From Pseudochryseolinea flava (lineage in GTDB: Bacteria; Bacteroidota; Bacteroidia; Cytophagales; Cyclobacteriaceae): DNA of 64,000 nucleotides. The stretch spans positions 186,001 through 250,000 of the forward strand of contig NZ_QMFY01000001.1 in NCBI RefSeq assembly GCF_003286915.1, in the 5' to 3' direction. The position numbers were made by a program, and so were the translations under genes. Positions 35,508-45,045 of this stretch are shown here, one piece after another (positions within the stretch are counted from its first letter, which is position 1; each line of letters begins with the position of its first letter). A model generated the notes under the pieces. It was not told the origin of the DNA. It worked only from the letters and a program-made list of their open reading frames with translations, and searched no databases.

Positions 35508-36101
35508 ATGATTGCATTTTTAAAAGGTAGATTGGTGCATCTCGACCCAACGCATGTTGTAATCGACGTGAATGGTGTTGGCTATCACGCAAACATTTCG
35601 TTACAGACCTACTCGGACATAAAAGAGCAGGAAAATATTAGCCTGTTTACACACTTATCGATTCGAGAAGATGCGCATGTTCTCTTTGGTTTCAGCGGTG
35701 AAGCTGAGAAAAAGTTATTCCAGCAATTGGTATCGGTGAGTGGTGTTGGGCCAAGTACGGCGATCGTGATGCTGTCGTACATGAACAGCAACGAATTGAA
35801 GACTGCGATTGTGCGTGAGGATGCTGCAGCGCTCCAATCGATAAAAGGTATTGGTGGCAAAACCGCACAGCGTGTGATCATCGAATTGAAAGACAAACTG
35901 AAGAAAGAAACGTGGGAAGATTCACAGCCCGTTATTTCTGTGGGGCCTCACAATACATTACGCAAGGAAGCGTTATCAGCTTTGCTTACATTGGGTCTAC
36001 CGAAAGCTGCGGCTGAGAAAAGTGTTGATGCTGTTCTGAAAAAATCAGGAAATACCATTACCTTAGAAGATTTAGTGAAGCAGTCTTTAAAAAATGCTTA
36101 A
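35508..36101 (+). CDS. ruvA: Holliday junction branch migration protein RuvA
   Basis: 197 residues, typical RuvA length. N-terminal OB fold (MIAFLKGRLVHLDPTHVVID), two helix-hairpin-helix motifs (VSGVGPSTAIVML and IKGIGGKTAQRVIIELKDKL) that contact the junction backbone, and a C-terminal domain III (from about 140) that contacts RuvB. Works with RuvB and RuvC in recombination. The neighbour downstream is sprA, an order seen in many Bacteroidota. Confidence 0.96.
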   Translation: MIAFLKGRLVHLDPTHVVIDVNGVGYHANISLQTYSDIKEQENISLFTHLSIREDAHVLFGFSGEAEKKLFQQLVSVSGVGPSTAIVMLSYMNSNELKTAIVREDAAALQSIKGIGGKTAQRVIIELKDKLKKETWEDSQPVISVGPHNTLRKEALSALLTLGLPKAAAEKSVDAVLKKSGNTITLEDLVKQSLKNA

Positions 36102-36217
36102 TCAATTACCTAACCTGAAGTGCCATGTTGCTTGTGGCGTTGGTCTGCACATTCCGGCGGGTGGATATTGTTTGATTAACGACACAATTTAGTAACAACC
36201 TAAAACTACGGGTACGT

Positions 36218-39200
36218 TTGGCGCGCTCTATACTGAAGAATCAGATTTTGCTAACATGCAGACAGCTATTAGCATTTTGCTTGTTGTTCCTATGCCTTTC
36301 CATTCAAGTCGCGGCGCAGCAACGCCAAGACTCCACACGAAATGCGCAGGACACAACGAAGAATAAACCCTATCAGCCCAGTAAGAGGCCAACTTTCCGC
36401 CCTAACGATCGCTATGGCGATCCATTCTCCAATACACAAACTGAGTCGCCGCTTTTTCTGAAAGATCCCAATCAGATGAAGCTCGATGTTGAGATCGATA
36501 CTGCCCTCAACTACACGATCTATGAAAAAATTGGCGACCTCAACTATCGCCCTACCTCGAGCATGTCGTTCGAAGAGTTTAAGCAATATCAAGACCGTCA
36601 AATACTAAAAGATTATTGGCAGAGCCGCGCGCGTGCTCAGGATGGCGAAAGCGCAGTAGCAAGCCGTGGTCTTATTCCGAAAATTTTCATTAGCCCTATA
36701 CTCGACCGCATTTTTGGTGGCAGCTATGTGGAACTCGTACCCCGTGGATTTGTGACGTTGGATTTCGGCGTCTCTTCACAGCGTGTGAACGCCCCAGGTA
36801 TGACGATACGTCAACAACGCAACACTGGTTTTGAGTTCGATCAACAAATCAACATGAGCGTGGTAGGTAAAGTCGGCGAAAAACTACAAGTCACCGCCAA
36901 CTTCGACAACAACAACTCTTTCGACTTTCAAAACAACATGAAGGTTGAATACACCGGATACAAAGAAGACATTCTGCAAAAACTTGAAATCGGTAACGTC
37001 AGTCTTCCATTGAACAATACCCTCATTCAAGGCGCACAAAATCTATTCGGTATTAAAGCAAAACTACAATTCGGTAAACTCGACGTTACAGCAATCGCAA
37101 CAACACAACGCGGAAAGACATCCTCCATCGACATCGGTGGTGGTGGCCCCGGTGGTGGTGGACAAGGAAGACCATTTGAAATCATTGCATCAAACTACGA
37201 TGACAACCGCCACTTCTTCCTCGGGCATTTCTTCCGGGATCATTACGAGCAATGGCTCAGAAATCTGCCTCAGATTTATTCGCAAGTAATCATCAATCGT
37301 GTTGAAGTATATGTGCTCAACAGAACAACTGATACACAAACGTTAAGAAACATCGTCGCTTTCACCGACCTTGGGGAATATCGTCGATTGTTCAACAACG
37401 CCATTATTGCGCAGGGACCGAAAGGAACCGGCTCATTCGCATCGAACGACAACGAATCGAATTCACTGTGGAATCTCATCAAAGATTTAGATCGCACGAA
37501 TATCGAAGCTGGTCTGCAAGGTTTGGGAATCAACATGCAAAACGAGTTCGACTATGAGAAGATTAATGGGGCACGTAAACTGTCACCGACAGAATTTACA
37601 TTCCATCCACAACTCGGTTACATAACACTGTCACGTAAACTCCAAAACGACGAAGTGCTTGCCGTCGCATACGAATACACCTACAACGGACAAGTGAGAA
37701 CAGTTGGTCAGCTTTCAGATCAGTATGGAAAACTAGACGACGAGCAGTCTATCTTCTTAAAACTTCTTCGTCCGCGCAGGCCAGCTATTCGCGACAACCA
37801 ATCACGCATCTTTCCAACTTGGGATTTGATGATGAAAAACGTGTACAGTTTGAATGTAACACAACTTTCGCGTGAAGGCTTCCAACTGAGACTTATCTAT
37901 CGCGACGATCGCACCGGTATTGACAACCCGCAGTTTCAAGATGGACCAACATCCGTACGAGAAAAGCAGTTGATAGAAATATTTGGACTCGATCGACTTA
38001 ATCCATTAAATGATCCGGGGCGCGATGGCAACTTTGACTTTGTTGAGGGCGTAACTGTTAACACGGCGACAGGCCAAATCATCTTCCCTTACCTTCATCC
38101 TTTCGGAAGTCAGAAAGATGGGCCACTGCATCGTGCTTTCTCCACTACACCAGCATTACTTCAGAAATATTCTTACGACACACTTTACAGAACCACCAAA
38201 GCGGATGCTGAATTATTTGCAACGAAAAATAAATTTTGGTTGAAGGGACTCTACAATGCAGGATCTGCTAAAGAGATTCTCGTTCCTGGATTTGGATTAT
38301 CACAAGGGTCCGTAAAACTTTTTGCTGGTGGAATTCCATTAGTCGAAGGCTCCGATTACACGGTAGATTACACCTTCGGAAAAGTTACGATCCTCAATGA
38401 GTCTATTCTCAGCTCAGGACAAAACATAGAAGTGCAATACGAACAATCAGATCCCTTTGCTTTCCAAACACGAAGCTTATTGGGAACACGCCTCGATTAC
38501 CACTTGAACGAAGATGTCAATCTCGGATCGACGTTCTTGTACTACAACGAAAGGCCGATTATTAGTCGCAACCAAATTGGAACAGAACCTGCGCGCAACA
38601 TGCAGTATGGCTTTGATTTTAACATCAACAAAAAAAGCAGATTACTCACGCGGATTGTCGACGCGATTCCGATCATTCAAACCAAAGAAGAATCCAGTGT
38701 TAACCTCACGGGTGAATTTGCGCAGCTCATCCCAGGTACATCCAACAAAGTAGATGGAGAGGGTACTGCATACATTGACGATTTCGAAACATCAGCCACG
38801 CCTTATTCTTTGATGAATCCGTCAACCTGGAAACTTTCGTCTATTCCGAAAGATTCGAAGTATGATCCATACAATGGCGCCGTTGACAATAACTTGTCTG
38901 GTGCATGGCGTGCAAAAATGGCGTGGTATCAAGTCGACAATCAATTCTATCGTGGTACAGGGCGCTTCAAGCCAGACAACATCACGGATGAAGACACGAA
39001 AAACCACTACGTGCGTGGAATCGGGCCAAAAGAAATATTTAAAGAACGTCAGCTTCCTCCGGCAGTGTACTTCGAGAATATTTTTGACATTGCGTACTAC
39101 CCAGATTTACGCGGCCCCTACAATTACGATCCACAATTTAAAACAACCGGCGCTGCCGATCTGCGATCGCATTGGGCAGGGATCACAACAGCGGTAAACA

Positions 39201-42200
39201 CCGAGGTCGACTTCGATAAAGCAAACATCGAGTACATTGAATTTTGGATGCTTAACCCATTCTTACCAGGTAAATACGGAAGAGTAATTACAGAAGGAAG
39301 AGACGTTGGGAAAAACAACGAAACCGGTGGAAAGCTTGTACTTCACTTGGGTAACGTATCAGAAGATGTTACGCGCGATGGACGACATGCATTCGAAAAT
39401 GGACTACCTCCGTCTGGTGATACCAATCAAGCTGTTCAAACACAATGGGGATATACGCCAGGCACAAGCTATCTCAATAATGCGTTTGATAACAATGCTT
39501 CGAATCGACCTAATCAAGATGTTGGCTTGGATGGTATGTCTGATGGCATTGAAAAATCTGCTTCGAGTCCTATTCCAACAGAACTGAAAAACCTTGAAGA
39601 TCCTTCAAGCGACAACTTCCGATATTTCTTAGACTCTTACTACGATGGGCGGAATGCACAAATCCTCGAACGCTATCGTGACTTTAACGGACATGATGGA
39701 AATACCCCAGTAATTACCGGAAGCGATCTTTTTACGCCTGCCGGAAGCACGATTCCAGACAACGAAGATTTAAACGCCGACAACACTTTAAGCACCTCTG
39801 AAGGGTACTATCAATACACCGTCAACTTAAAACCTGCCGACATGGTTGTAGGTCGTGGATACATTGTAGACAAAGCAGATCATACCGATGAGGCCACTGG
39901 CGAAACAGTGCGCTGGTTCTTATTCCGAATTCCGGTTCGTACACCTCCGTATGAGACCGTTGGAAATATCGAAGGCTTCAAATCCATTAAGTATTTACGA
40001 ATGATCGCGACTGAATTTAGTGATCCAGTCGTTATGCGTATGGCGAACTTCCGGATGGTAGGAAGTCGCTGGAGAAAATATACAGGAACGTTACGTGAAG
40101 ACGGTGTATCGAACACAACCGACTTTAGCAACATTACCGTTTCTGTGGTGAGCTTGGAAGAGAACGTTGCAGGCAGCGAAACAAAATCTCCTTATCGTGT
40201 TCCGCCAGGCATCAACCGTGATCGTGATCAAACGGCAGCGAACTCAAGACTGCTGAACGAGCAATCGATTCAAGCATGCGTTGAAGATCTTGAAGACGGC
40301 GATGCACGTGCTATCTACAAAAACCTTTCCGTGGATCTTTTCAACTATGGTCGTGTTAAGATGTTCTTGCATGCCCACAGTCAAAATACTGAAGACGGCG
40401 AGGTCAGCGCATTCTTAAGAATGGGGACGGACTTTGATCAGAACTACTACGAAATTGAGATCCCTTTGAAAGTCACAAGTCCTGCTTCATTCGAAGGCAT
40501 GACCGACCGCGATGTTTGGCCAGAAGAAAACGAAATAGATTTAGCATTGAGCGAACTTTATCAACTCAAAGCCGAACGTGATAAAAATAACTTCACACTT
40601 TCAGAACCTTACCCAGCCGGTGGACGCGTGATCGGCAAACACAAAATACGCATCTTCGGTAGACCTGATCTTACGAGTGTTCAAGTGTTAATGATCGGGA
40701 TCCGTAACCTTGAATCAAGCGATAAGAAATCACACTCCCTCTGTATTTGGGCAAACGAATTACGCGCAACTGATTTTAACAGAACCGCTGGATGGGCCGT
40801 AAGTTCTACGTTAAGTGCTAAACTTGCCGACTTCGCTACGGTTAACGGCGCAATCAGACATACATCATTTGGATTTGGTGGTGTAAGCTCGAAAATTTTT
40901 GAGCGCACACGTTTCGAAACTACCGCTTATGATGTTTCTGCCACGGTTAATCTTGATAAACTTATTCCTGGAAATACAGGAATTAAAGTACCGATGTTCT
41001 TGGGATACCAACGCGAAACCATCACGCCACTTTACGACCCTGCCAATCCTGACATGAAATTAAGTGATGCGCTGGAAGGTTTTGACTCGGAGGCCAAGCG
41101 TGAGAACTATTTGAAAATCGTGCGAGATCAACTTACAACGCGAAGTATAAACTTTGTGAATGTTCGAAAAGTCAAATTAAATCCAGAATCAAAAGTTCGT
41201 CTTTGGGATATCGAAAACTGGGCTTTCAGTTATTCTTACAGCGATCGCATTCGAACAAACTTCAATACGGCAGAAGATTTTCAACAATCGCACAAAGGTT
41301 CTGTTGCCTATACGTTCAGTCCGAAAGAGACAGGCATCGAACCATTCAAAGATTCTAAATCACTTTCTTCTCCATGGATAAAAGTGATTAAGGATTTTAA
41401 CGTAAGCTTTTTACCGAGCAACATTTCGGTCCGTTACGATCTCGATCGTTCATTTGGACGACTTGTGTATCGAAATTCTTCTGGTGACGGAACCTTCGTG
41501 ACATCGGCACCAAACTTCTTAAAGTATTTTACTTTCAATCGCACGTATAGCTTGCGTTGGAATCTTTCCAAAAATTTATCCTTCGAATACAGCTCACGCG
41601 CGAATGCCGTTATTGACGAACCTGACGGTGAACTTGACTCCCAAGAAAAGCGAGACAGCGTAATGCATAACCTTAAAAAGTTTGGTCGTATGAAAAATTT
41701 CGACCAGAGCGTTACCGTGAACTACACACTGCCGCTGGATAAAATACCCGTAACGGACTGGGTAGGCGCAGACTATCGTTATCAAGTAAATTACAATTGG
41801 AAAGCAGGGCCGGTAAATAAGCCAGACAGTCCAAACAAAGATCCATTCGACCTTGAACTCAATGATGCGTACGACTTCAAGAATACCATTCAGAACAGTC
41901 GCGAGCAGAGCTATACGGGGAAACTCGACATGGTTAAGCTTTACAACAAGATAAAATTCTTAAAGGACATCAATACACCGAAGAAGCAAAAGGCACCAAC
42001 AAGGCCAACCACACAACGAACGCAACCTGTCAGGGCACAACAGCCGGATACACTGAAGACTAACACCACACGAGAAACGCCACCGTTGGCAAGAGGTTTT
42101 TTCAGAACGCTAATGTCATTGAGATCGATCAATGGAACCTATACGTTGAATGAAGGAACTATACTTCCTGGGTTTACGGAGACGCCCAAGTTCATGGGAA

Positions 42201-43477
42201 TGGACGGCAACTGGTCATCGCCAGGGTGGAGCTTTGTATTGGGAAGTCAAAATCCGAACATCAGAAAAGAAGCTGGAGAGAAAGGTTGGCTCACCACCAA
42301 CAGTAACCTTACGATTCCATTCCAGCAAGTAAAAAACCAAGTGATTAATATTCGCGCGAATGTAGAGCCATCGGCAGATTTCAAAATCCAAGTAGATTTC
42401 AGAAAAGAAAAAGCAGCGATGTATCAGGAAATTTACCGCAACATCGATACCACAGGCGCCGTTAATTTCGAGTCTCAAAATCCAGGGCGAAGTGGAAGCT
42501 ATAAAATATCTGTACTGACAATTAACACGGCTTTCAATTCGTCTAATGGGAAAGTTGACTCTGATGTCTTCCGGGAATTTGAGCAAAACCTCACCGTTAT
42601 TCAACGCCGGTTTTTAACAAACATTTACACGGGATCAAATGAAGAAGAAGTTTCAACCACATCACAAGATGTTTTGATTCCGGCTTTCATTGCCGCCTAT
42701 ACGGGCAAAGATGCAAATAAGGTATCACTCTCTCCGTTCCCAAACATGCCCATGCCAAATTGGCGAATTGATTACACGGGCTTAAACAAAGCAGCATTCT
42801 TCAAAGATATGTTTCAGTCGATCACGTTGTCGAATGGATATCAAAGCACGTATAGCGTAATGAATTATTCAAATTCACTTACAACCCAAGCTCCAGTAGA
42901 AAATCTTGAGCTTGATCGATCCATTGAAAGTTATAACTCAACCTACTTTGGAAATGTTGTTGATGGTAACTTGCAAGCAGCTTACGTCATTAGTCAAGTT
43001 GTTATTTCTGAACAATTCTCGCCGCTGATCGGTATTAACATCCGTACGAAAGGACGGTTATCAGCAAACTTCCAATACAAAACGAAACGTGATCTGGCGT
43101 TGAATATTTCCAATGCTCAAATCACGGAACTCTCGAACAAAGATGTTGTCCTTGAGCTTGGGTACACGAAGAATAATATGCGTCTACCATTCAAGTCGCA
43201 GGGGCGCACGATCGTGTTGAAGAACGACGTCACTTTCAGAATGAACTTTACGATTTCTGACAGCAAGACCATTCAACGTAGAATCAACGAGCTGGCTGTT
43301 ATCACAAATGGAAACATCAATATTCAGCTTCGACCAAACATTACTTACGTGGTGAACCAAAAATTAAATGTGCAGGCATATTTCGAACGAAATGTAAATG
43401 AACCGCAAATATCGAGTTCACCTAGACGGGCCAATACCCGATTCGGTATACAAATCCGATTTAGTCTCGCACAGTAG
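36218..43477 (+). CDS. sprA: Type IX secretion / gliding motility protein SprA
   Basis: 2419 residues, the size expected for SprA, the very large outer-membrane beta-barrel that forms the translocon of the type IX secretion system and is needed for gliding. Signal peptide in the first ~34 residues (ends QVAAQQ). SprA features: an N-terminal region with LVPRGFVTLDFGVSSQRVNAPG, a Gly-rich loop near residue 310 (GGGGPGGGG), and repeated strand patterns to the C-terminus (FGIQIRFSLAQ). No in-frame ATG exists between the upstream stop (36173) and the signal peptide core, so initiation must be at TTG (36218, or a later TTG near 36248). Flanked by ruvA and gcvH. Confidence 0.95.
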   Translation: MARSILKNQILLTCRQLLAFCLLFLCLSIQVAAQQRQDSTRNAQDTTKNKPYQPSKRPTFRPNDRYGDPFSNTQTESPLFLKDPNQMKLDVEIDTALNYTIYEKIGDLNYRPTSSMSFEEFKQYQDRQILKDYWQSRARAQDGESAVASRGLIPKIFISPILDRIFGGSYVELVPRGFVTLDFGVSSQRVNAPGMTIRQQRNTGFEFDQQINMSVVGKVGEKLQVTANFDNNNSFDFQNNMKVEYTGYKEDILQKLEIGNVSLPLNNTLIQGAQNLFGIKAKLQFGKLDVTAIATTQRGKTSSIDIGGGGPGGGGQGRPFEIIASNYDDNRHFFLGHFFRDHYEQWLRNLPQIYSQVIINRVEVYVLNRTTDTQTLRNIVAFTDLGEYRRLFNNAIIAQGPKGTGSFASNDNESNSLWNLIKDLDRTNIEAGLQGLGINMQNEFDYEKINGARKLSPTEFTFHPQLGYITLSRKLQNDEVLAVAYEYTYNGQVRTVGQLSDQYGKLDDEQSIFLKLLRPRRPAIRDNQSRIFPTWDLMMKNVYSLNVTQLSREGFQLRLIYRDDRTGIDNPQFQDGPTSVREKQLIEIFGLDRLNPLNDPGRDGNFDFVEGVTVNTATGQIIFPYLHPFGSQKDGPLHRAFSTTPALLQKYSYDTLYRTTKADAELFATKNKFWLKGLYNAGSAKEILVPGFGLSQGSVKLFAGGIPLVEGSDYTVDYTFGKVTILNESILSSGQNIEVQYEQSDPFAFQTRSLLGTRLDYHLNEDVNLGSTFLYYNERPIISRNQIGTEPARNMQYGFDFNINKKSRLLTRIVDAIPIIQTKEESSVNLTGEFAQLIPGTSNKVDGEGTAYIDDFETSATPYSLMNPSTWKLSSIPKDSKYDPYNGAVDNNLSGAWRAKMAWYQVDNQFYRGTGRFKPDNITDEDTKNHYVRGIGPKEIFKERQLPPAVYFENIFDIAYYPDLRGPYNYDPQFKTTGAADLRSHWAGITTAVNTEVDFDKANIEYIEFWMLNPFLPGKYGRVITEGRDVGKNNETGGKLVLHLGNVSEDVTRDGRHAFENGLPPSGDTNQAVQTQWGYTPGTSYLNNAFDNNASNRPNQDVGLDGMSDGIEKSASSPIPTELKNLEDPSSDNFRYFLDSYYDGRNAQILERYRDFNGHDGNTPVITGSDLFTPAGSTIPDNEDLNADNTLSTSEGYYQYTVNLKPADMVVGRGYIVDKADHTDEATGETVRWFLFRIPVRTPPYETVGNIEGFKSIKYLRMIATEFSDPVVMRMANFRMVGSRWRKYTGTLREDGVSNTTDFSNITVSVVSLEENVAGSETKSPYRVPPGINRDRDQTAANSRLLNEQSIQACVEDLEDGDARAIYKNLSVDLFNYGRVKMFLHAHSQNTEDGEVSAFLRMGTDFDQNYYEIEIPLKVTSPASFEGMTDRDVWPEENEIDLALSELYQLKAERDKNNFTLSEPYPAGGRVIGKHKIRIFGRPDLTSVQVLMIGIRNLESSDKKSHSLCIWANELRATDFNRTAGWAVSSTLSAKLADFATVNGAIRHTSFGFGGVSSKIFERTRFETTAYDVSATVNLDKLIPGNTGIKVPMFLGYQRETITPLYDPANPDMKLSDALEGFDSEAKRENYLKIVRDQLTTRSINFVNVRKVKLNPESKVRLWDIENWAFSYSYSDRIRTNFNTAEDFQQSHKGSVAYTFSPKETGIEPFKDSKSLSSPWIKVIKDFNVSFLPSNISVRYDLDRSFGRLVYRNSSGDGTFVTSAPNFLKYFTFNRTYSLRWNLSKNLSFEYSSRANAVIDEPDGELDSQEKRDSVMHNLKKFGRMKNFDQSVTVNYTLPLDKIPVTDWVGADYRYQVNYNWKAGPVNKPDSPNKDPFDLELNDAYDFKNTIQNSREQSYTGKLDMVKLYNKIKFLKDINTPKKQKAPTRPTTQRTQPVRAQQPDTLKTNTTRETPPLARGFFRTLMSLRSINGTYTLNEGTILPGFTETPKFMGMDGNWSSPGWSFVLGSQNPNIRKEAGEKGWLTTNSNLTIPFQQVKNQVINIRANVEPSADFKIQVDFRKEKAAMYQEIYRNIDTTGAVNFESQNPGRSGSYKISVLTINTAFNSSNGKVDSDVFREFEQNLTVIQRRFLTNIYTGSNEEEVSTTSQDVLIPAFIAAYTGKDANKVSLSPFPNMPMPNWRIDYTGLNKAAFFKDMFQSITLSNGYQSTYSVMNYSNSLTTQAPVENLELDRSIESYNSTYFGNVVDGNLQAAYVISQVVISEQFSPLIGINIRTKGRLSANFQYKTKRDLALNISNAQITELSNKDVVLELGYTKNNMRLPFKSQGRTIVLKNDVTFRMNFTISDSKTIQRRINELAVITNGNINIQLRPNITYVVNQKLNVQAYFERNVNEPQISSSPRRANTRFGIQIRFSLAQ

Positions 43478-43493
43478 ATATCTACAGCCATCG

Positions 43494-43520
43494 AGAAGTC
43501 AGGTCAACCGCCTGACTTCT
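43494..43520 (+). terminator. Probable terminator of sprA
   Basis: 10-bp perfect stem AGAAGTCAGG/CCTGACTTCT with a 7-nt loop, 17 nt after the sprA stop. The following T tract is weak (TCGTTTA). Confidence 0.7.
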
Positions 43521-43563
43521 TCGTTTATAAGCGTGTACATTTTCAATGTCTTTAATCTTTCGT

Positions 43564-43571
43564 TATTTTTG
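43564..43571 (+). promoter_or_regulatory. Putative -7 box of gcvH
   Basis: TATTTTTG, 27 nt before the gcvH ATG at 43599; fits TAnnTTTG. Together with the preceding terminator it supports an independent gcvH transcript. Confidence 0.5.
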
Positions 43572-43598
43572 CCGCTTACAAAACATAACTCATTGATC

Positions 43599-43973
43599 AT
43601 GAACATTCCTGAAACACTTCAGTATACCAAAGACCACGAGTGGGTAAAGGTTGACGGCAATATTGCAACCGTTGGTATCACAGAATTTGCACAAAGCGAG
43701 TTAGGAGATATCGTCTACGTGGATATTGCTACAAAAGGCCAAGATCTTAAAGCACATGATATTTTTGGAACAGTTGAAGCGGTAAAAACAGTGTCTGATC
43801 TTTACATGCCACTTACAGGTAAAGTGGTGGAATTGAACGCGATTCTCGAGAAGAACCCAGAAAAAGTTAACGAAGATCCATACGGAGACGGCTGGATGAT
43901 CAAGATCGAATTGAATGGCGCAGCATCAGGATTGCTTAGCGCAAGCCAATACAAGGAACTAATCGGCAAATAA
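43599..43973 (+). CDS. gcvH: Glycine cleavage system H protein
   Basis: 124 residues, typical. The lipoyl-carrier protein shuttles the aminomethyl group between P, T and L proteins. The lipoylated residue is Lys63 in GTVEAVKTVSDLYMP. The frame is open upstream to 43398, but that part overlaps the end of sprA and a terminator; the family N-terminus begins at the ATG at 43599 (MNIPETLQYTKDHEW). It is followed 48 nt later by lipA, which makes its cofactor; gcvP lies 2.8 kb downstream. Confidence 0.96.
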   Translation: MNIPETLQYTKDHEWVKVDGNIATVGITEFAQSELGDIVYVDIATKGQDLKAHDIFGTVEAVKTVSDLYMPLTGKVVELNAILEKNPEKVNEDPYGDGWMIKIELNGAASGLLSASQYKELIGK

Positions 43974-44021
43974 TTAGTTTATATTCCAGACCAACGCTGG
44001 TCTTGAAGTAAATCGACAACC

Positions 44022-44906
44022 ATGATAGAGCTTCCTGTTATTTCTCCCGATGAAACCCGGAAACGCAAACCCGATTGGCTTAGAGTAAAACTCCCTGTTG
44101 GTCCGGAATATGCAAAAGTGCGTCGCCTGGTAGATAATTATAAGCTTCACACGATTTGTGAAAGCGGCAATTGCCCGAACATGGGCGAATGTTGGGGTGC
44201 AGGCACAGCTACATTCATGATCCTCGGCAATGTTTGTACACGAAGTTGCACCTTCTGCGCAGTAGCCACCGGAAGACCAACAGAGTACGACATGGATGAA
44301 CCTAAGCGTGTTGCTGAGGCGATTAAATTGATGGGCGTAAAACACGCCGTCATTACCTCCGTCAATCGCGACGAGTTAAAAGATCGCGGTGCTGAAGTAT
44401 GGTATCAGACTGTTATTGAAACAAAAAAATCAAGTCCGGAAACAACCATTGAGACACTCATCCCCGACACGAAAGGGAATTGGGATGCCTTGTATCGCAT
44501 GATCGAAGGCAAACAAGAAGTTGTATCACACAATATGGAAACTGTTGGCAGACTTTACCGCATGGTTCGTCCGCAAGCGAAATATGAGCGAAGCCTTGAA
44601 CAGATCCGAAGAATTCGTGAAGCGGGTATGCGTACCAAAACCGGTATCATGCTTGGCATTGGCGAAACAAAGGAAGAAGTTTTCAAAGCAATGGATGATC
44701 TTGCCGCTAACGGCTTAATGATCCTCACGCTGGGGCAATATCTGCAGCCAACAAAAATGCACCTCGAAGTCGCCGAATTCATTCATCCAGATACATTCGA
44801 GATGTATAAAGAAGAAGGCCTTAAACGTGGACTCAAATATGTGGAGTCAGGACCGTTGGTACGCTCAAGCTATCACGCGGAAAGACACGTGAATGTACCC
44901 CTTTAA
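44022..44906 (+). CDS. lipA: Lipoyl synthase
   Basis: 294-residue radical SAM enzyme that inserts two sulfurs into octanoyl groups bound to H protein or E2 subunits. Both [4Fe-4S] clusters are accounted for: auxiliary cluster Cys46, Cys51 and Cys57 ([12 protein letters not shown]) and the SAM cluster Cys72, Cys76, Cys79 (CTRSCTFC). The C-terminal RSSYHAE motif is present. Directly after gcvH, its substrate protein. The stop codon is followed 4 nt later by an octamer repeat array. Confidence 0.97.
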   Translation: MIELPVISPDETRKRKPDWLRVKLPVGPEYAKVRRLVDNYKLHTICESGNCPNMGECWGAGTATFMILGNVCTRSCTFCAVATGRPTEYDMDEPKRVAEAIKLMGVKHAVITSVNRDELKDRGAEVWYQTVIETKKSSPETTIETLIPDTKGNWDALYRMIEGKQEVVSHNMETVGRLYRMVRPQAKYERSLEQIRRIREAGMRTKTGIMLGIGETKEEVFKAMDDLAANGLMILTLGQYLQPTKMHLEVAEFIHPDTFEMYKEEGLKRGLKYVESGPLVRSSYHAERHVNVPL

Positions 44907-44910
44907 GGGA

Positions 44911-44950
44911 GTGTTCAAGTTGCAAAGTGTTCAAGTGTTCAAGCGTAAAG
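44911..44950. repeat. Octamer tandem array after lipA
   Basis: Five 8-bp units: GTGTTCAA, GTTGCAAA, GTGTTCAA, GTGTTCAA and GCGTAAAG. Begins 4 nt after the lipA stop. It mirrors the array at 45006-45045. Confidence 0.9.
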
Positions 44951-44973
44951 CACACTAGCATTTATTAAAAAAA

Positions 44974-44996
44974 AAGGCGGAAGTAAATTCCGCCTT
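44974..44996. terminator. Bidirectional intrinsic terminator between lipA and the M28 peptidase
   Basis: 9-bp stem AAGGCGGAA/TTCCGCCTT with a 5-nt loop, flanked by a run of A on the left and T on the right, so it can serve both convergent genes. It sits between two mirrored octamer arrays. Confidence 0.93.
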
Positions 44997-45005
44997 TTTT
45001 AGTTT

Positions 45006-45045
45006 ATTTCAACTTGAGCACTTTAACACTCGAAAACTTGAACAC
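45006..45045. repeat. Octamer tandem array after the M28 peptidase (mirror of the lipA array)
   Basis: Read on the minus strand: GTGTTCAA, GTTTTCGA, GTGTTAAA, GTGCTCAA, GTTGAAAT. It starts directly after the TAA stop of the peptidase (45046-45048), with no spacer. Unit by unit it matches the lipA array at 8/8, 5/8, 7/8 and 7/8, with a poor fifth unit. Confidence 0.88.

Noticed and set aside
42215-42604. Antisense frame of 129 codons within sprA
   Set aside because: A shadow of sprA; no domain or promoter supports it.
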